From Timema cristinae (taxonomy: Eukaryota; Arthropoda; Insecta; Phasmatodea; Timematidae), in the NCBI GenBank assembly GCA_039000515.1, contig JBCFYV010000012.1:117477849-117541848 (forward strand): a stretch of 64,000 bases of DNA, in the 5' to 3' direction. The notes under the pieces are model-generated. The model did no database searches and was not told the origin of the DNA. It saw nothing but the letters and a program-made list of their open reading frames with translations. The position numbers were made by a program, and so were the translations under genes. Within the stretch, counting starts at the first letter, position 1; the number at the start of each line of letters is the position of its first letter. This document shows, one piece after another, positions 43,002 through 53,602 of the stretch.

Positions 43002-43205
43002 AAACCCGCTTCGTTGGTTGAATGATCTAAGGTGTCATTCACGCAATATACTGGACTTTCAATGACAAGGAGATCGGGGCTTAAATCCCGGTTGGGTGAA
43101 CTGAGGGATGGTTTTCCTAAATGTTTCTCCACTCTACTTTCACGCAAATGCGGGTACATTTCCTTTAAATTCAACTTTCCTCGTCCCTATCAAATTAGAG
43201 TTCTT
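43002..43205 (+). mobile_element. SINE-A, interrupted before its tail by a LINE fragment
   Basis: Head (gaatgatctaaggtgtcatt), B-box gggcttaaatcccgg and body are intact up to atcaaattagag. A tail-like piece, acgtataacctgaacgagta, appears only at 43509, after a reverse LINE fragment. Confidence 0.75.
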
Positions 43206-43508
43206 AGTCTTCTGTGGATCTGTCCTGACAGCTATCGACTGGGTGTCTTCCATTTTCCTCTGTCCTTAGCGTCTTCTTCCATCCTTTTGTAGCTCATTCC
43301 TCTCTTGATATCTGTTATTATTCCAATCCTTCTTCTTCCTCTTTCTTCCCTCTATCTTCCTCTCCATTATCCTCTTCATCAAACAATCATTACGTAGTGA
43401 ATGGCCCAACCAAGACGTTTTTATCTTCCTTATCCTCCCCGTCAGACTCCTCACGTCTCGTACCCTCCTCAATACCTCATCTTCCTCATCCCCTCCATAT
43501 ATCTCACA
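43206..43508 (-). pseudogene. Non-LTR retrotransposon C-terminal remnant (LINE-S), antisense
   Basis: The minus strand reads EVLRRVRDVRSLTGRIRKIK, TSWLGHSLRNDCLMKRIMER, KIEGRKRKKKDW. This is the LINE pattern with I-x-x-R-x-x-x-W-x-GH-x-LR, then a helix ending in EG-x-x-EG. It differs from LINE-Y, LINE-F and LINE-R, so a fourth LINE lineage is present. It sits between two parts of a SINE-A. Confidence 0.75.
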
Positions 43509-43735
43509 TACGTATAACCTGAACGAGTAGTAAATCGCAGTGGCCCACTTTGGTGGCAGTAAATGACGGGAGATCGAGGTTCGAATCTCGGTCAGGTCTA
43601 CTGAAGGTGGTTTTTCCACCCAACCTCTATGAACACGCGGCTACATTTCTTCTAAATATAACTCTCCTAGTTACCAAAACCATTACCGCAATTAGTACAT
43701 AGGTGGTAGTGATAGTAAGACACGGTGCTAAAATT
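43509..43735 (+). mobile_element. SINE-A tail piece followed by a 5'-deleted SINE-A
   Basis: Tail words at 43509-43540 are followed by another copy with cgggagatcgaggttcgaat, ggtggtttttccacccaacc and tail tagtgatagtaagacacggt. Confidence 0.65.
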
Positions 43736-44251
43736 TAAAAAAATAAGACACAGTGTAAAAGAAAAAGTTATCATTATAAAATATATTTGTTTAATTTTCG
43801 GTGGCTAACGTATTTCTTATAAAAAAACACGACTCAAAATATATTTTAACCTAGGACAGTAATATTTAACACACAACTAACTACCCCTTATAAATGGACA
43901 CGTGGGGAGTTAAAAAAAAATATTGGCGTATTTACCGCGCACTTAATGAACCGGAACCGGCTAATAATGTCAACATAAGACCGTCAAGGTGCTTGATTTT
44001 AGAACAGACACAACATCCAATCTCCTGACCGTTAAAATGAAAGAGGAAGTATCAAAATGATAACACCCCTCCCCCGCCTTTCCCAACAGATGAATAAAAG
44101 TATTACACAAAGTGGCGTATTTTTCACTAATTTATGTTATTTTTGGTTCTATTATAACTCGATTATATATACAAGCTTGTTATTTTGACCAAATTTATCC
44201 TGCTACACACACCTCACTTGCATAATCGTGTTCCATTTTCACATTAAGTTT
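43736..44251. other. Unassigned AT-rich stretch
   Basis: No feature recognised. Confidence 0.5.
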
Positions 44252-44330
44252 AACCTCGTTAGACCGAACCTCGATAGTCCGAACCTCGTTAGACCGAACC
44301 TCGTTAGACCGAACCTCGATAGTCCAAACC
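44252..44330 (+). repeat. Pogo/Tigger-like subterminal repeats, left of a SINE-B
   Basis: The words cctcgttagaccgaa and cctcgatagtccgaa repeat about five times. They resemble the terminal and subterminal sequences of pogo/Tigger-type elements. The pattern resumes after the SINE-B at 44551. Confidence 0.55.
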
Positions 44331-44542
44331 GGTACCGGCACAGATTTATCTGATTTCCAAACCCTTCCTTCACCTCTGACAATACATCTTGTGAATGTGG
44401 AGAATGCCAGGCCTCCACCGTGGTTCGGATTCCACGTTAAACTGTAGGTCCTTCATTTCATCTCACAATCACCCTACCATTACACATTAGCGTAAGTGCG
44501 TATAACCCGAACGGGTAGTAAGACGCGGTGCTAATAATAATA
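44331..44542 (+). mobile_element. SINE-B, 5'-truncated, with 12-bp target duplication
   Basis: The 12-mer atagtccaaacc occurs at 44319-44330 and 44543-44554. The copy starts at ggtaccggcacagatttatc and is intact to (AAT)n. It inserted in the pogo-like repeat. Confidence 0.9.
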
Positions 44543-44615
44543 ATAGTCCAAACCTCGTTAGACTGGACTTTGTTAGATCGAACCTCGATAGTGCGAAATT
44601 CCGGGTAATTCGAGA
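44543..44615 (+). repeat. Pogo/Tigger-like subterminal repeats, right of the SINE-B
   Basis: It continues the same words (cctcgttagactgga, gaacctcgatagtgcgaaat), then ccgggtaattcgagaaca, which is also typical of the end of such elements. No transposase frame follows. Confidence 0.5.
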
Positions 44616-44987
44616 ACACTTTTTGGGAAGGGGCGGGGGGGTGGGGGGGGGGGTGTTAAAGTCAAATGAAATATATTTTATTAGTTAACAAGATCAAAGT
44701 TAAAAGATAACAATTGGTGGAAGGACCCCCCTCACCCTCCCTTTTAGACTACAAAGGTATAACCTAATAACGTTCCAACTTACTGCCAGTTTGAATTAAA
44801 TGTCTGGCCCACCAAACATTATTTTTTGAAATGGCCCGCTTGGATAACTAATCGAATAGCCCTGCTCTATTATGTTTGTTTTCAATGTCTGCCATACCTC
44901 TAAGTTTACCGGAATAAGGGGTAACTTTGTGTCTAAATATACAGCACGAGGCGTCACACTTTGGGGTACACCATTGGAGGAGTGAGC
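44616..44987. other. Unassigned stretch with a G-rich run
   Basis: A nearly pure G stretch covers 44629-44655. No gene is seen. Confidence 0.45.
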
Positions 44988-45330
44988 TTTTTAAGAGTTT
45001 CCGGCGATTCACGCGATTATATCGGGGTAGAGTGAGGGTACAGGGAGCAAACGAAATAATAGAGGGAGCAAGGCTGAGAGGGTATGGACATGTAATGAGA
45101 ATGGAAAAGAAGAGGATACCAAAGAAAATTATGTAAATTAACTACCTATGTTGGAAAAAGACCACAAGGGAGGCCAAGAAAGAGATGGGAGCAGATAACA
45201 AAAAACATGTGCGAGCGAGAGGAGAAGAATGGAAGAAATTAAAGGAGGAAGAGTGGTTGAAGGAAAGAGGATGATGGTGGGATTCTACTAAACTGGCCCG
45301 GCTGGAAACAGTTGATTATGATATTATATA
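44988..45330 (+). pseudogene. LINE-Y C-terminal remnant, without minisatellite expansion
   Basis: The frame gives FRRFTRLYRGRVRV, NEIIEGARLRGYGHVMRME, KKRIPKKIM and, after shifts, GKRPQGRPRKRWEQI-like coding, then EEWKKLKEEEWLKERG. The 3' side ends cttctactaaactggccc-like sequence and ttgattatgat. The single gaggaagagtggttgaagga at 45248 is the source-type sequence of the 22-bp array at 23061-24420. This is the clearest LINE-Y end in the window. Confidence 0.75.
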
Positions 45331-46169
45331 TTTTTATAATGTTTACTCTGTGTGTTTTCACAGTTTGTCATTTTTCGGAAAATTTCATAAGTAAAATATA
45401 GAATTTGAAATTGTATAAATAATACAGGAAAAATAAAGATATTGGCTAATATTTCCCAACTTTTACTTCTTTATCTCCCTATGTTATTTATACAACTTCA
45501 AATTTTATTTCTCCTCCAACCATAAAATAAATCATTAATTTGTCTTAACGGATAGATAGAGGAAAGATGTGGCTTTCAAACTAGTCTATTGGCTCGTAAC
45601 TATAGTTTATAGTGTTTGTGTTTATACTTGAAAAACATCAAAAAGTGTCACAATGTCACCCCCTCTTCAAGTATCATAAATTCTTTGTTTTAAATTGTGT
45701 AATCAGCTTAACACACTAACTGCAGCCAAGGTCAAGCACGCTAACCCTTGTCTCTAATGTTTTCTCCACTCGATCTTACTATAATAATAATAATAATAAT
45801 ATCCCCCGGTACATTTGCCACGGTCTGAGGTCAGCAGCATTATGTAATAGGTCATTATCACACACCGGAACATTCTATCAGGAGAACATAAGAGCTTCAT
45901 GGGTGGTTGTATCAAGAGGTATACGACCCAGGAAACCTGTTTCCCCAAAACATATCTTTCTTTCATTGTTTATTAAATTTATGAGTGTTTTTTTTCTTAT
46001 TTTTTTTAAAAAAGTTTTTTGCCTGCGATTATTTTAGAAGCGGTGTTCACACTCGCTCAATCAGTAGGAATGCATCAGAGAAATGAAATATGCCCGGGAT
46101 TTTTGGTTACTATTTATACATTTTTTATGAATGTCTCTGAGAAAATGTTGTGTTATTATTATTATTACT
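45331..46169. other. Unassigned AT-rich stretch
   Basis: An (ATA)n run lies at 45780-45800. The minus-strand frame 45754-45966 translates it partly. Confidence 0.45.
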
Positions 46170-46285
46170 ATTATTATTAGTCTAACCACCTACTCAGGCT
46201 ATATTAATTTTAATTACTCTAATAGGTAGGGATGAGAAGGGTAGAATATAAAGGAAATGTGCCATCAGTTTACCCTGAAAGGTAA
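46170..46285 (-). mobile_element. SINE-A fragment
   Basis: Tail remnant gtctaaccacctactcaggc and body ctctaataggtagggatgag. The head is missing. Confidence 0.55.
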
Positions 46286-46317
46286 CTTATCTTGCAAGTT
46301 TCAACTATTAGAGTAGT

Positions 46318-46362
46318 TTTATTATTATTATTAATTCCACCCGTTCGGATAATACTAATTAC
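46318..46362 (-). mobile_element. SINE-A tail part, split by a hAT-like element
   Basis: Contains (TTA)n, cacccgttcggataat and ctaattac. The rest of the same SINE is at 46770-46980. Confidence 0.65.
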
Positions 46363-46769
46363 TACGTATGTGGGAAGCTTCGAAACTTCGACTTGGCTTC
46401 GAAACTTCACCATTCAAAGTTTTGACAGCCAAAATACTCAATTCATGTACAATTACTACCATTCTGAGCTGTTTTGTAAATTACAAATTAAAATTCATAT
46501 GAATAATCAGAAAAAGTTGAATTATAAGTTGTGATAGTAATTTGATTTGTCAGATTAACACGAAATATTACAAACATTATGGAATAAAAAAATTCCAAGT
46601 AATTTTAGTGCATAAAATTATATAAATTAATAACAACAATTTAGTTGTTTTTTTTCAAGCATAAAACAACTAAAAGAAAATATTCGAATATTAATTCGGC
46701 TTCGAAAATATTTGATATATTCGATTCGAGTTCGCTTCGAATTGAAAAATTGGACTTGGCACAACCTTA
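46363..46769. mobile_element. hAT-like non-autonomous element inside SINE-A
   Basis: It separates two parts of a SINE-A and is flanked by ctaattac (46355-46362) and ctaattag (46770-46777), an 8-bp duplication with one difference. The ends are gtatgtgggaagcttcgaaa and, reversed, aaggttgtgccaagtccaat. Both subterminal zones are rich in cttcgaa words. The interior is AT-rich; the frame 46292-46534 crosses the border and is not a gene. A similar end occurs at 2446. Confidence 0.65.
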
Positions 46770-46980
46770 CTAATTAGTAACTACACTTAAAGTGTTAGGG
46801 CTGAGTAAGATTGAATTTAGAGTAAGTGTACCCGCAGTTGCATGCAGGTAGAGAGGGAAATCATTTAGTAAAGACCACCCTCATTACACCCGACCAGGAT
46901 TCGAACCCTGATCTCCCAGTCATCGGCAGCCTTAGTATATTGCGAGAGTGATGTCTTAAACCATGCGGTCACCGAAACGT
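46770..46980 (-). mobile_element. SINE-A head and body part, split copy
   Basis: Body gtgtacccgcagttgcatgc and B-box gattcgaaccctgatctccc are clear in reverse. It is contiguous with 46318-46362 once the insert is ignored. Confidence 0.75.
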
Positions 46981-47364
46981 GTCGTATCTTATTAGACACG
47001 AGTGGAAAATGTCAACTTTTAAACTATGTATGTATGTATGTGTAGGGTCATGGAACATAGTTTCATGTTCATTCCAGTAAACAACAAACTCGTGTACTGT
47101 TAAAAGTTTTGTCTATATCTAACCTAAGCGCAACATCTGATTGGTGATATCGCAGATACCTAGGAAGCCCCCTCTGAAAGCTTCAACGAGCAAAACTCAC
47201 CTTTGTTGGTGTCTGACCGTGTTTTACCGCACGTCATTAACTAGTGGTCTTTGTTTGTCTACGATATTATTACTTAGTTCAGACAACAATAGCGTCTCAG
47301 TGTGCCATGGCTACAATCCAAGGTTGATTATTTTAAGATGGTCTCGTGTTATGCAACGGTCATC
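46981..47364. other. Unassigned stretch
   Basis: A stretch near 47008-47100 (gtcaacttttaaactatg, ccagtaaacaac) partly repeats 41952-41970 and 42296-42310, around another SINE-A. The match suggests an older duplication of that locus. Confidence 0.4.
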
Positions 47365-47930
47365 TTAAGGTGGCCGCTTTGGTCAGCGAGAAAGTATCAA
47401 TCGTTCTCAGGCCACACGGTTGAAAATACAATGGTCTTTGTCGTTTTCTGGAAATACTTCTCTATTCTGTCAAAGTTTATACTCTCTTTCGCCCTTAACC
47501 TGCAACAACCCTTAGTCGTATCAACAAGAAAGAGGGAAAAGAAACCTACGAAACTTCTAATCTCAAGGTAAAGAGGAAAGCTCGCTGTTAGTTCTCAAAT
47601 ATCTCAACAATTACTGTATTTGTTAGAAGGAAGGTTAAATCTAGAGCCCTTTTTCCTCAAACCTAATCTCATTGCTCCGCAAATATGATTAAAACGTTGC
47701 TAAAAATTAGCTGATATCACATTTACACACATTTTGTTTATATTAACAAAACTTGGACCTTAGGGTTGATAAGAAAAAATAACCTTGTTTGGATCTTCCG
47801 ACTTTATTTTGGCGTGAACCCTATTTTGAAATAACTCATCATAGAATTAAATATTGCTTTATAGCTGAACGTCTGCGCAGCAATTTATCGCTTCGAGGCG
47901 GCACCCTTGAATCCAAGTAAACTCTACGCC
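47365..47930 (+). repeat. Rep1 copy 3
   Basis: It starts aaggtggccgctttggtcag and follows copy 2 throughout, ending near ggcggcacccttgaatcc. The frame 47302-47571 is not supported. Confidence 0.7.
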
Positions 47931-47995
47931 ATATTTGATCATAGTTGAGGCCATTAAGAACAATGAAAACATAAAAAAACTACTTGACTATTTTA

Positions 47996-48222
47996 TTTTT
48001 TGTGCTTAGCGTCTTACTATTCGGATGAGCTATCCGCACGTTTTTATTAATGAGGTAGATATGGAAAAGGTTAAATAAAAAGGAAATGCACCCCACCATT
48101 GTCCGGAAAGGGGAAGAGAAAACCATCCAAGGAAAAATCCACCTAATTATACTAGGCCGAAATTCAACCAGTTCCTTTTTTCTAACAGACCAGATGATAT
48201 GAGAATGACACCTTTGTAGCAA
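47996..48222 (-). mobile_element. SINE-A, decayed
   Basis: Reverse tail gtgcttagcgtcttactatt and body gagaaaaccatccaaggaaa. The head is weak. Confidence 0.6.
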
Positions 48223-48304
48223 ATTTTGTATTTTAATAAAAAAAACAGAGCATAAGCCTCAATCTGCAATGCCTAATCTTCCTTAATATAATTGATTATT
48301 AAAA

Positions 48305-48485
48305 GGAGCGCTGGTACTGCCGTTCAAGGAGGCGGGCTTGCATTCGACTGGATTGGCAGTAACGGTAGAGAGTGAGGTCTGAATTTAGGCCGTGTTCACT
48401 GGGTAATGTGATCTATCTTCTTTTTTTTCATCCTCTCTCCACGCTAGTGTAGTTGAACTACCGTACCTCATTAATCTATACCCAT
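48305..48485 (+). mobile_element. SINE-A, strongly decayed
   Basis: Head remnant cgactggattggcagtaacg and body ttcatcctctctccacgcta. The tail is absent. Confidence 0.45.
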
Positions 48486-50189
48486 CAGAACTGTGGCGGA
48501 AAATCCTGTCACTACTCGTCACAAGTGGTGAATTGGCCCTAAAAATGAGGCAAATTTGGGTTTTCCAGCTCTGACAGTAAAATAAACTTTATCCTGACGG
48601 TGTGTTGGCTGTAACTTGATATTCCTTCATATTTTTGGAAGCATTCCGCTTTCTGGATGAGTCATTGGCGCAACAGTGCTATGCAATACTCACTCTCCTC
48701 CTTATTTCTGATTTCACTGACTTCAGATTGGTATTTTAATTCTTGCGATCATCCAGTCAACTTTTAATCTTACAAATTAATGTAAATTAAAATTCCACCC
48801 TTCTGGGCAAGCGCGGGTTGAAGATGATTTGCTTTCACTTCACTGTCTGGAACATTTACCAAAATTCTTCAGTCACAGATATCTGGATATCTATTCTGAC
48901 TGACAAAGATCTCCCAACTTTGAGATCGGGCGTTTCAAAATTATTGTCCATATTTTGATCAACGTGTGTGTGTGTGTGTGTGTGTGTAAATCGGTGTTAT
49001 CTACGATGGGATTCATCAAGTCAAAATATAGATCTCCAATTGTTGATGCCAATTTAGAGACTAAGCCAAGATGTGCATTGAGTTCAGATATTCAGCCAAT
49101 GTTTCTGTAACTTGTCAGATTTTTTTTTTTCTAACTTAGCACTAAACTGTATTACATTTTCAGTTTGAACAATTTTCAGAATTTGCGTCTGAAGTACTCC
49201 TAATTGAGTAGTCAAAGTGTACCTGTTTTAAATAAACGTGTTCGAACTTTGTATGTTGTTTTAAAAGTTCGTTTGAGCAGCCTAATTTATCAATTATGCA
49301 ATTAAGGTACATGTTTTTGGCGAATTTCACTTCTCATTCGTCACAGCTGTAGCTACATTGAAAAATATGTTGTCCACAACAGCCTTGGAATATAAATAGT
49401 TAATAACCTTAAGTGTTAAACGTATCAATACAAAATAATAATTTAATGGACGATTCTCATAAAAATCCTCAGAGCGGCGAAAATTATTATGAAGCTTGAT
49501 TAAATTTTTTGATTATAAAAAATTATTATTTTTAATTTGTAAATTATTATCAATTTACGTGTGGCATTAAAAAAATTAATTCCCAGTGAACACTAAACCA
49601 GCGTAACAAAACGGTGTTTTATTTTAGCTAAGCATCAACTTTCGTGATGTGGCATTCGCTATCGTGTTTGATTTTTTGACCCTGGCAGATCTGACTTGAC
49701 TTTCAGGAGGGGGGTTTGGAGGGTGGAAACAGTGGACTTGGGGCACTTTAATACGAATCTTATCCCCTCCGTATCGTACCCGCGAATCAGCGTGGTGTGA
49801 CTAAAGTTAAAATATATCTCTGTCTCCACACGAGGAGGTATCTTATCTTGATGCGTCCAGCCAGCATCTCATGGCGAAGAAACATTCGCCCAAGACATAT
49901 TCTTTTTTACTTTACATTAGAGTTTTTCATGCTAAAAAACACGATTACATATTTTTTTTAAATTACATATCTTTAGATGGTCTTAGAAGTAACATTTCGG
50001 AGATGACCTTTAAAATGAACGTTCTATTACACAGATAAAATCAAGAATCGCTCATAGCACACCGATGAATATCTCGTCGATATTTCTCTGCCGATTTCCC
50101 TAAAAAATATAACTCTTTTAACAGAGTTGCCTACCTGTTAGGGAGCAGCTAGTCGAGCTAGGATTCCCTCGTGTTGGTACAGTTACCGA
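48486..50189. other. Unassigned 1.7 kb with a (GT)n run
   Basis: A (GT)n microsatellite lies at 48965-48987. No gene, inverted ends or shared repeat is recognised. Confidence 0.5.
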
Positions 50190-50432
50190 TCTGCTTCAAT
50201 GGCAGTATTGTTTAAGGCGTCACTCTCGCAATAGACTGGACTGCCGGTGACCTAAAGATCGGGGTTAGAATCCCTGTCGGTTGTAGGCTACTAGAGGTGG
50301 GTTTTCCTTAAATTCTTCTTCCACGCGATTGCATGTACAGTTCCTCTAAATTCAACCCTCCTCTTCCCTAGAATACAACCGTAATTAGTAAAGAAGCATA
50401 TAACCCATACGGGTAGTAAAACGCAATGAAAA
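50190..50432 (+). mobile_element. SINE-A, full length
   Basis: Head agtattgtttaaggcgtcac and tctcgcaatagactggactg, B-box ggggttagaatccc, body and tail acgggtagtaaaacgcaatg. A run of A follows. Confidence 0.8.
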
Positions 50433-50504
50433 AAAAGCACTTCCTTTTAGTTGGCGAGTTTTCCAGATAGAACAAGGAACCCAAAGAGGGATAAACTTTT
50501 TTTT

Positions 50505-50545
50505 TTTCGTGCTTCGCGTCTTACCACCCATCCGAGCTATTAGTT
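50505..50545 (-). mobile_element. SINE-A tail next to the 27-28-bp array
   Basis: The reverse tail gtgcttcgcgtcttaccacc and catccgagctatta stops where the minisatellite starts, so the array replaced or pushed away the rest of the SINE. Confidence 0.6.
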
Positions 50546-51397
50546 TTCCTTTCTCTTAGATTAATCCCAGCTTTCTGTTATCCTTGGTTAATCATATTCT
50601 CCTAGGTTAATCCCAGCTTTCCATTATCTCTGGTTAATTCCAGTTTCCATTCTCCTAGGTTAATCCCAATTTTTCATTTCTCCTTGGTTAATCCCAGTTT
50701 TCCATCATCCCTGGTTAATCCTAGTTTACATTCTCCTTGGTTAATCCCAGTTTTACATTTTCCTAGGTTAATCCCAGTTTCCATTCTCCTAGGTTAATCC
50801 CAGTATTCCATTATCCCTGGTTAATCCCAGTTTTACATTATCCTTAGTTAATCCTAGCTTTCCATTATCCTTGGTTAATCCCAATTTTACATTCTCCTAG
50901 GTTAATCTCAGTTTTTCGTTCTCCTTGGTTAATCCCAGTTTTCCATAATCCCTGGTTAATCCTAATTTTACATTCTCCTTGGTTAATCCCAGTTTTACAT
51001 TCTCCTAGGTTAATCCCAGTTTCCATTCTCCTAGGTTAATCCCAGTTTTCCATTATCCCTGGTTAATCCCAGTTTTACATCATCCTTAGTTAATCCTAGC
51101 TTTCCATTATCCTGGGTTAATCCCAGTTTTACATTCTCCTAGGTTAATCTCAATTTTACATTCTCCTTGGTTAATCCCAGTTTTACATTCTCCTAGGTTA
51201 ATCCCAGTTTCCATTCTCCTAGGTTAATCCCAGTTTTACATTATCCTTAGTTAATCCTAGCTTTCCATTATCCTTGGTTAATCCCAGTTTTACATTCTCC
51301 TAGGTTAATCCCAGTTTTTCATTCTCCTTGGTTAATCCCAGTTTCAATTATCCATGGTTAATCCTAGTTTTACATTCTCCTTGGTTAATCCCAGTTC
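50546..51397 (+). repeat. 27-28-bp minisatellite, about 31 units
   Basis: The unit is close to ctcctaggttaatcccag followed by ttttacatt, with variants tccttggttaatccc and tatccctggttaatcc. Every unit contains TTAATCC. Units differ more than in the 83-bp array, so it is older or less homogenised. Confidence 0.93.
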
Positions 51398-51907
51398 TCA
51401 AACGCTCAGTTTTCATATCTTGGAGTGAGTGAGCTGTATAGATCAATGAGCTACTAGTTACGGGGCCGAGGGCTGCTTTGTGATGTAACATTTGCTGTTC
51501 TTCACAATTTACTCGCAATGAAAATGTGTTTTATGCATCAATAACCAAGCACCGTGAGAATCTATTAAAAAAGATGCCGCTTCTTAAAGAATCAATGCTC
51601 TCATTGTCCCTCGTATTCTCTCCGCACAGAACTGTTGCCAAGTTACTCAACAAAGCCTACGAAGGTCGTTGATTGGTTGTTTAGAATTGTATCCGAGGCG
51701 ATGGGTGATCGGGATCACGTTTCGTTTAGTACCAGAATATTCTTTACGACTCTTATTTTTTTTCAGCAGAGACAAAATGAAGGGAGAGGTGGAGGGGTAG
51801 GGGGGGTGCTCTTTGTAATCAAACAAAAGAAGGTTCTGGAAGCGTGTTCTTAGATTTGGTGGCCATTATATTAGATACAAAGTGTTTTGCCTGTCGTGAA
51901 ATTACAT
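51398..51907. other. Unassigned stretch
   Basis: The frame 51635-51853 includes a low-complexity glycine run and has no motif. Confidence 0.45.
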
Positions 51908-52150
51908 TTATATCTGATAATTCATAGAGCCCGCGTTGGTGGGCACGCGGACAGAATGTCAGTCTCATCTAGCGTGGTTTACCAATTATGTGGGTGAGAG
52001 GTCGTTGTTCGGATATCAATCGGATATTTTGGGTTTATTTTTTTAAAGAACTTTCCCGTTCTCTTTTCGAACAAATGAGAATATATTTTTTTAAATTCTA
52101 ACTTATTAGCGTAGTTTGGATAACCCAAAGGGCTGGTAAGACACGTATTT
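51908..52150 (+). mobile_element. SINE-A, decayed
   Basis: Head cgttggtgggcacgcggaca is like that at 9955. The tail ends cccaaagggctggtaagaca. Confidence 0.6.
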
Positions 52151-52239
52151 TGTATGAACAGCTATTAGCTCATTAAAAAATATATGATTTTTTACTTTCA
52201 CACAACCTCTCTGAGAGAGAAGTATTGTAATCATCAAAA

Positions 52240-52510
52240 CAATTGAATTCGAGATTTTAATGGATGTCGACGCTTCATGACCCCCTAAAACAGAAAAAGT
52301 GGTTTTGGCGATGCCGTCTGTTTGTATTTCGGAGTAGAGCCGATAAGGCTAAAATTTGGTCATAGGATTCTTCTGAGGGGTTTTTGGAACTATCTAGCCA
52401 ATCCTAAAATTAAGGGTAGTTTATTTAAAAGTTAAAAGAGAACAAAAGCAATTTTTTCGGAATCATTTCTATAGTTTTTGATTAAAATTCGTATCTCGGT
52501 GCTGTTTAAC
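52240..52510 (+). repeat. Rep5 copy, forward
   Basis: The words ttttaatggatgtcgacgct, tcatgaccccctaaaac, ggttttggcgatgccgtctg, and ttagggtagttta-like sequence match, reversed, 61400-61660 and 61990-62400. The class is unknown; there is no coding frame. Confidence 0.65.
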
Positions 52511-52689
52511 ATAACAAACCGAATGGCCCACCTAATTTCTCAGGGAAATAACTTGAGTGAACTTGGGATGAGCTGTAAAAATCTCAGGATAATATGTACT
52601 CTATCAGCTTTCTCACCTTATAAATACTAAGTCTTTTATCCGATTGGGATTCGAATCAAATCCTTTCAAAGATTTTTCTACCCCTCTCT

Positions 52690-52788
52690 TCCACGTCTTA
52701 CTACCCGTCCGGACTATCCGTATATTTACACAAACGATATAAGAAAGGATAAGTTTAAAATTAAGATAAATTGTACTCGTATTTGTTT
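52690..52788 (-). mobile_element. SINE-A tail and body, split by SINE-C
   Basis: Reverse tail cacgtcttactacccgtccg. It breaks at tactcgtatttgttt and resumes at 53193 with tactcgtatttgctt. Confidence 0.75.
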
Positions 52789-53144
52789 ACCTTTGTGGTA
52801 TTGGGATAAAGTGCTCACCTCAGGAAACGATGATCGTGAGGTCATGACCAGTCGAGGTCGATGGATTTTTTACTGATCGATAAAAATCAGTAGCACAACT
52901 CCCTTTGAAAGGGGAAGTAAAACCATTGGTCCCATGTTGATTGTGGGGATATAAAAAAAACCGGAAGGTATGGGAAAGTAACTTTAAGGCAAAATTGGTA
53001 GGATCTTTCTTGCTCTCTCGTAGAACTTCACGGGGTGAGTGGGCTGATAGTTTTCTCCTTTTGAAATTAACAAACTGCAATAAGGAATTATTGTCGTTGT
53101 ATAGAAGGTTTGTTGCGCCTTTACTCCACATCGGGAGCAAAAGA

Positions 53145-53186
<42 letters not shown>

Positions 53187-53192
53187 CAATAA
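52789..53192 (+). mobile_element. SINE-C copy 3, best copy, with 15-bp target duplication
   Basis: It starts acctttgtggtattgggata, aagtgctcacctcagg, a tRNA-like head, and has a body with cagtagcacaactccctttg and gaagtaaaaccattgg. It ends in (AAT)n at 53149-53190. The duplicated 15-mers at 52774-52788 and 53193-53207 differ at one base. Insertion into a SINE-A shows SINE-C was active after that copy. The frames 52820-53140 and 52941-53192 are on opposite strands of it. Confidence 0.85.
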
Positions 53193-53338
53193 TACTCGTA
53201 TTTGCTTGAGAGAAAGTATACCGTCTAGGAAAGAGTCTCTTAGAGCTCAAACCATGATCCTCTCCAGTCACCGGCAAACCATACAAGACGAGACTAAGGC
53301 CTTTGTCCACGTGTCCGTAGTTAGAAGTTCTCTCTAAG
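53193..53338 (-). mobile_element. SINE-A head and body, split copy
   Basis: Resumes with ctcgtatttgcttgagagaa and ends with aggcctttgtccacgtgtcc, the head in reverse. Confidence 0.7.
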
Positions 53339-53602
53339 GTGATTGACCATCTCCTCCACGCTCTTGATCTGGCCAAGACCTCCTCTCTTTATGTTTTATT
53401 TTTAATACATGGAATAATATATATTGCGAGGGCGTTGACCAGGATTCCCTTAGATATCGCCCCAACAATGGTCTCACAGCGTTAGTTTTAAATGGTAGCA
53501 CAATCTTGCCCTGATCCCTCGTGAGAAGAGCAAGGACTGATGAAACTACCGCGTCTGTGTGACCTCCCTAAGCCACGACCCCGACTCTCTTTATCTAAAG
53601 AA
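53339..53602. other. Unassigned stretch
   Basis: No feature recognised. Confidence 0.45.
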
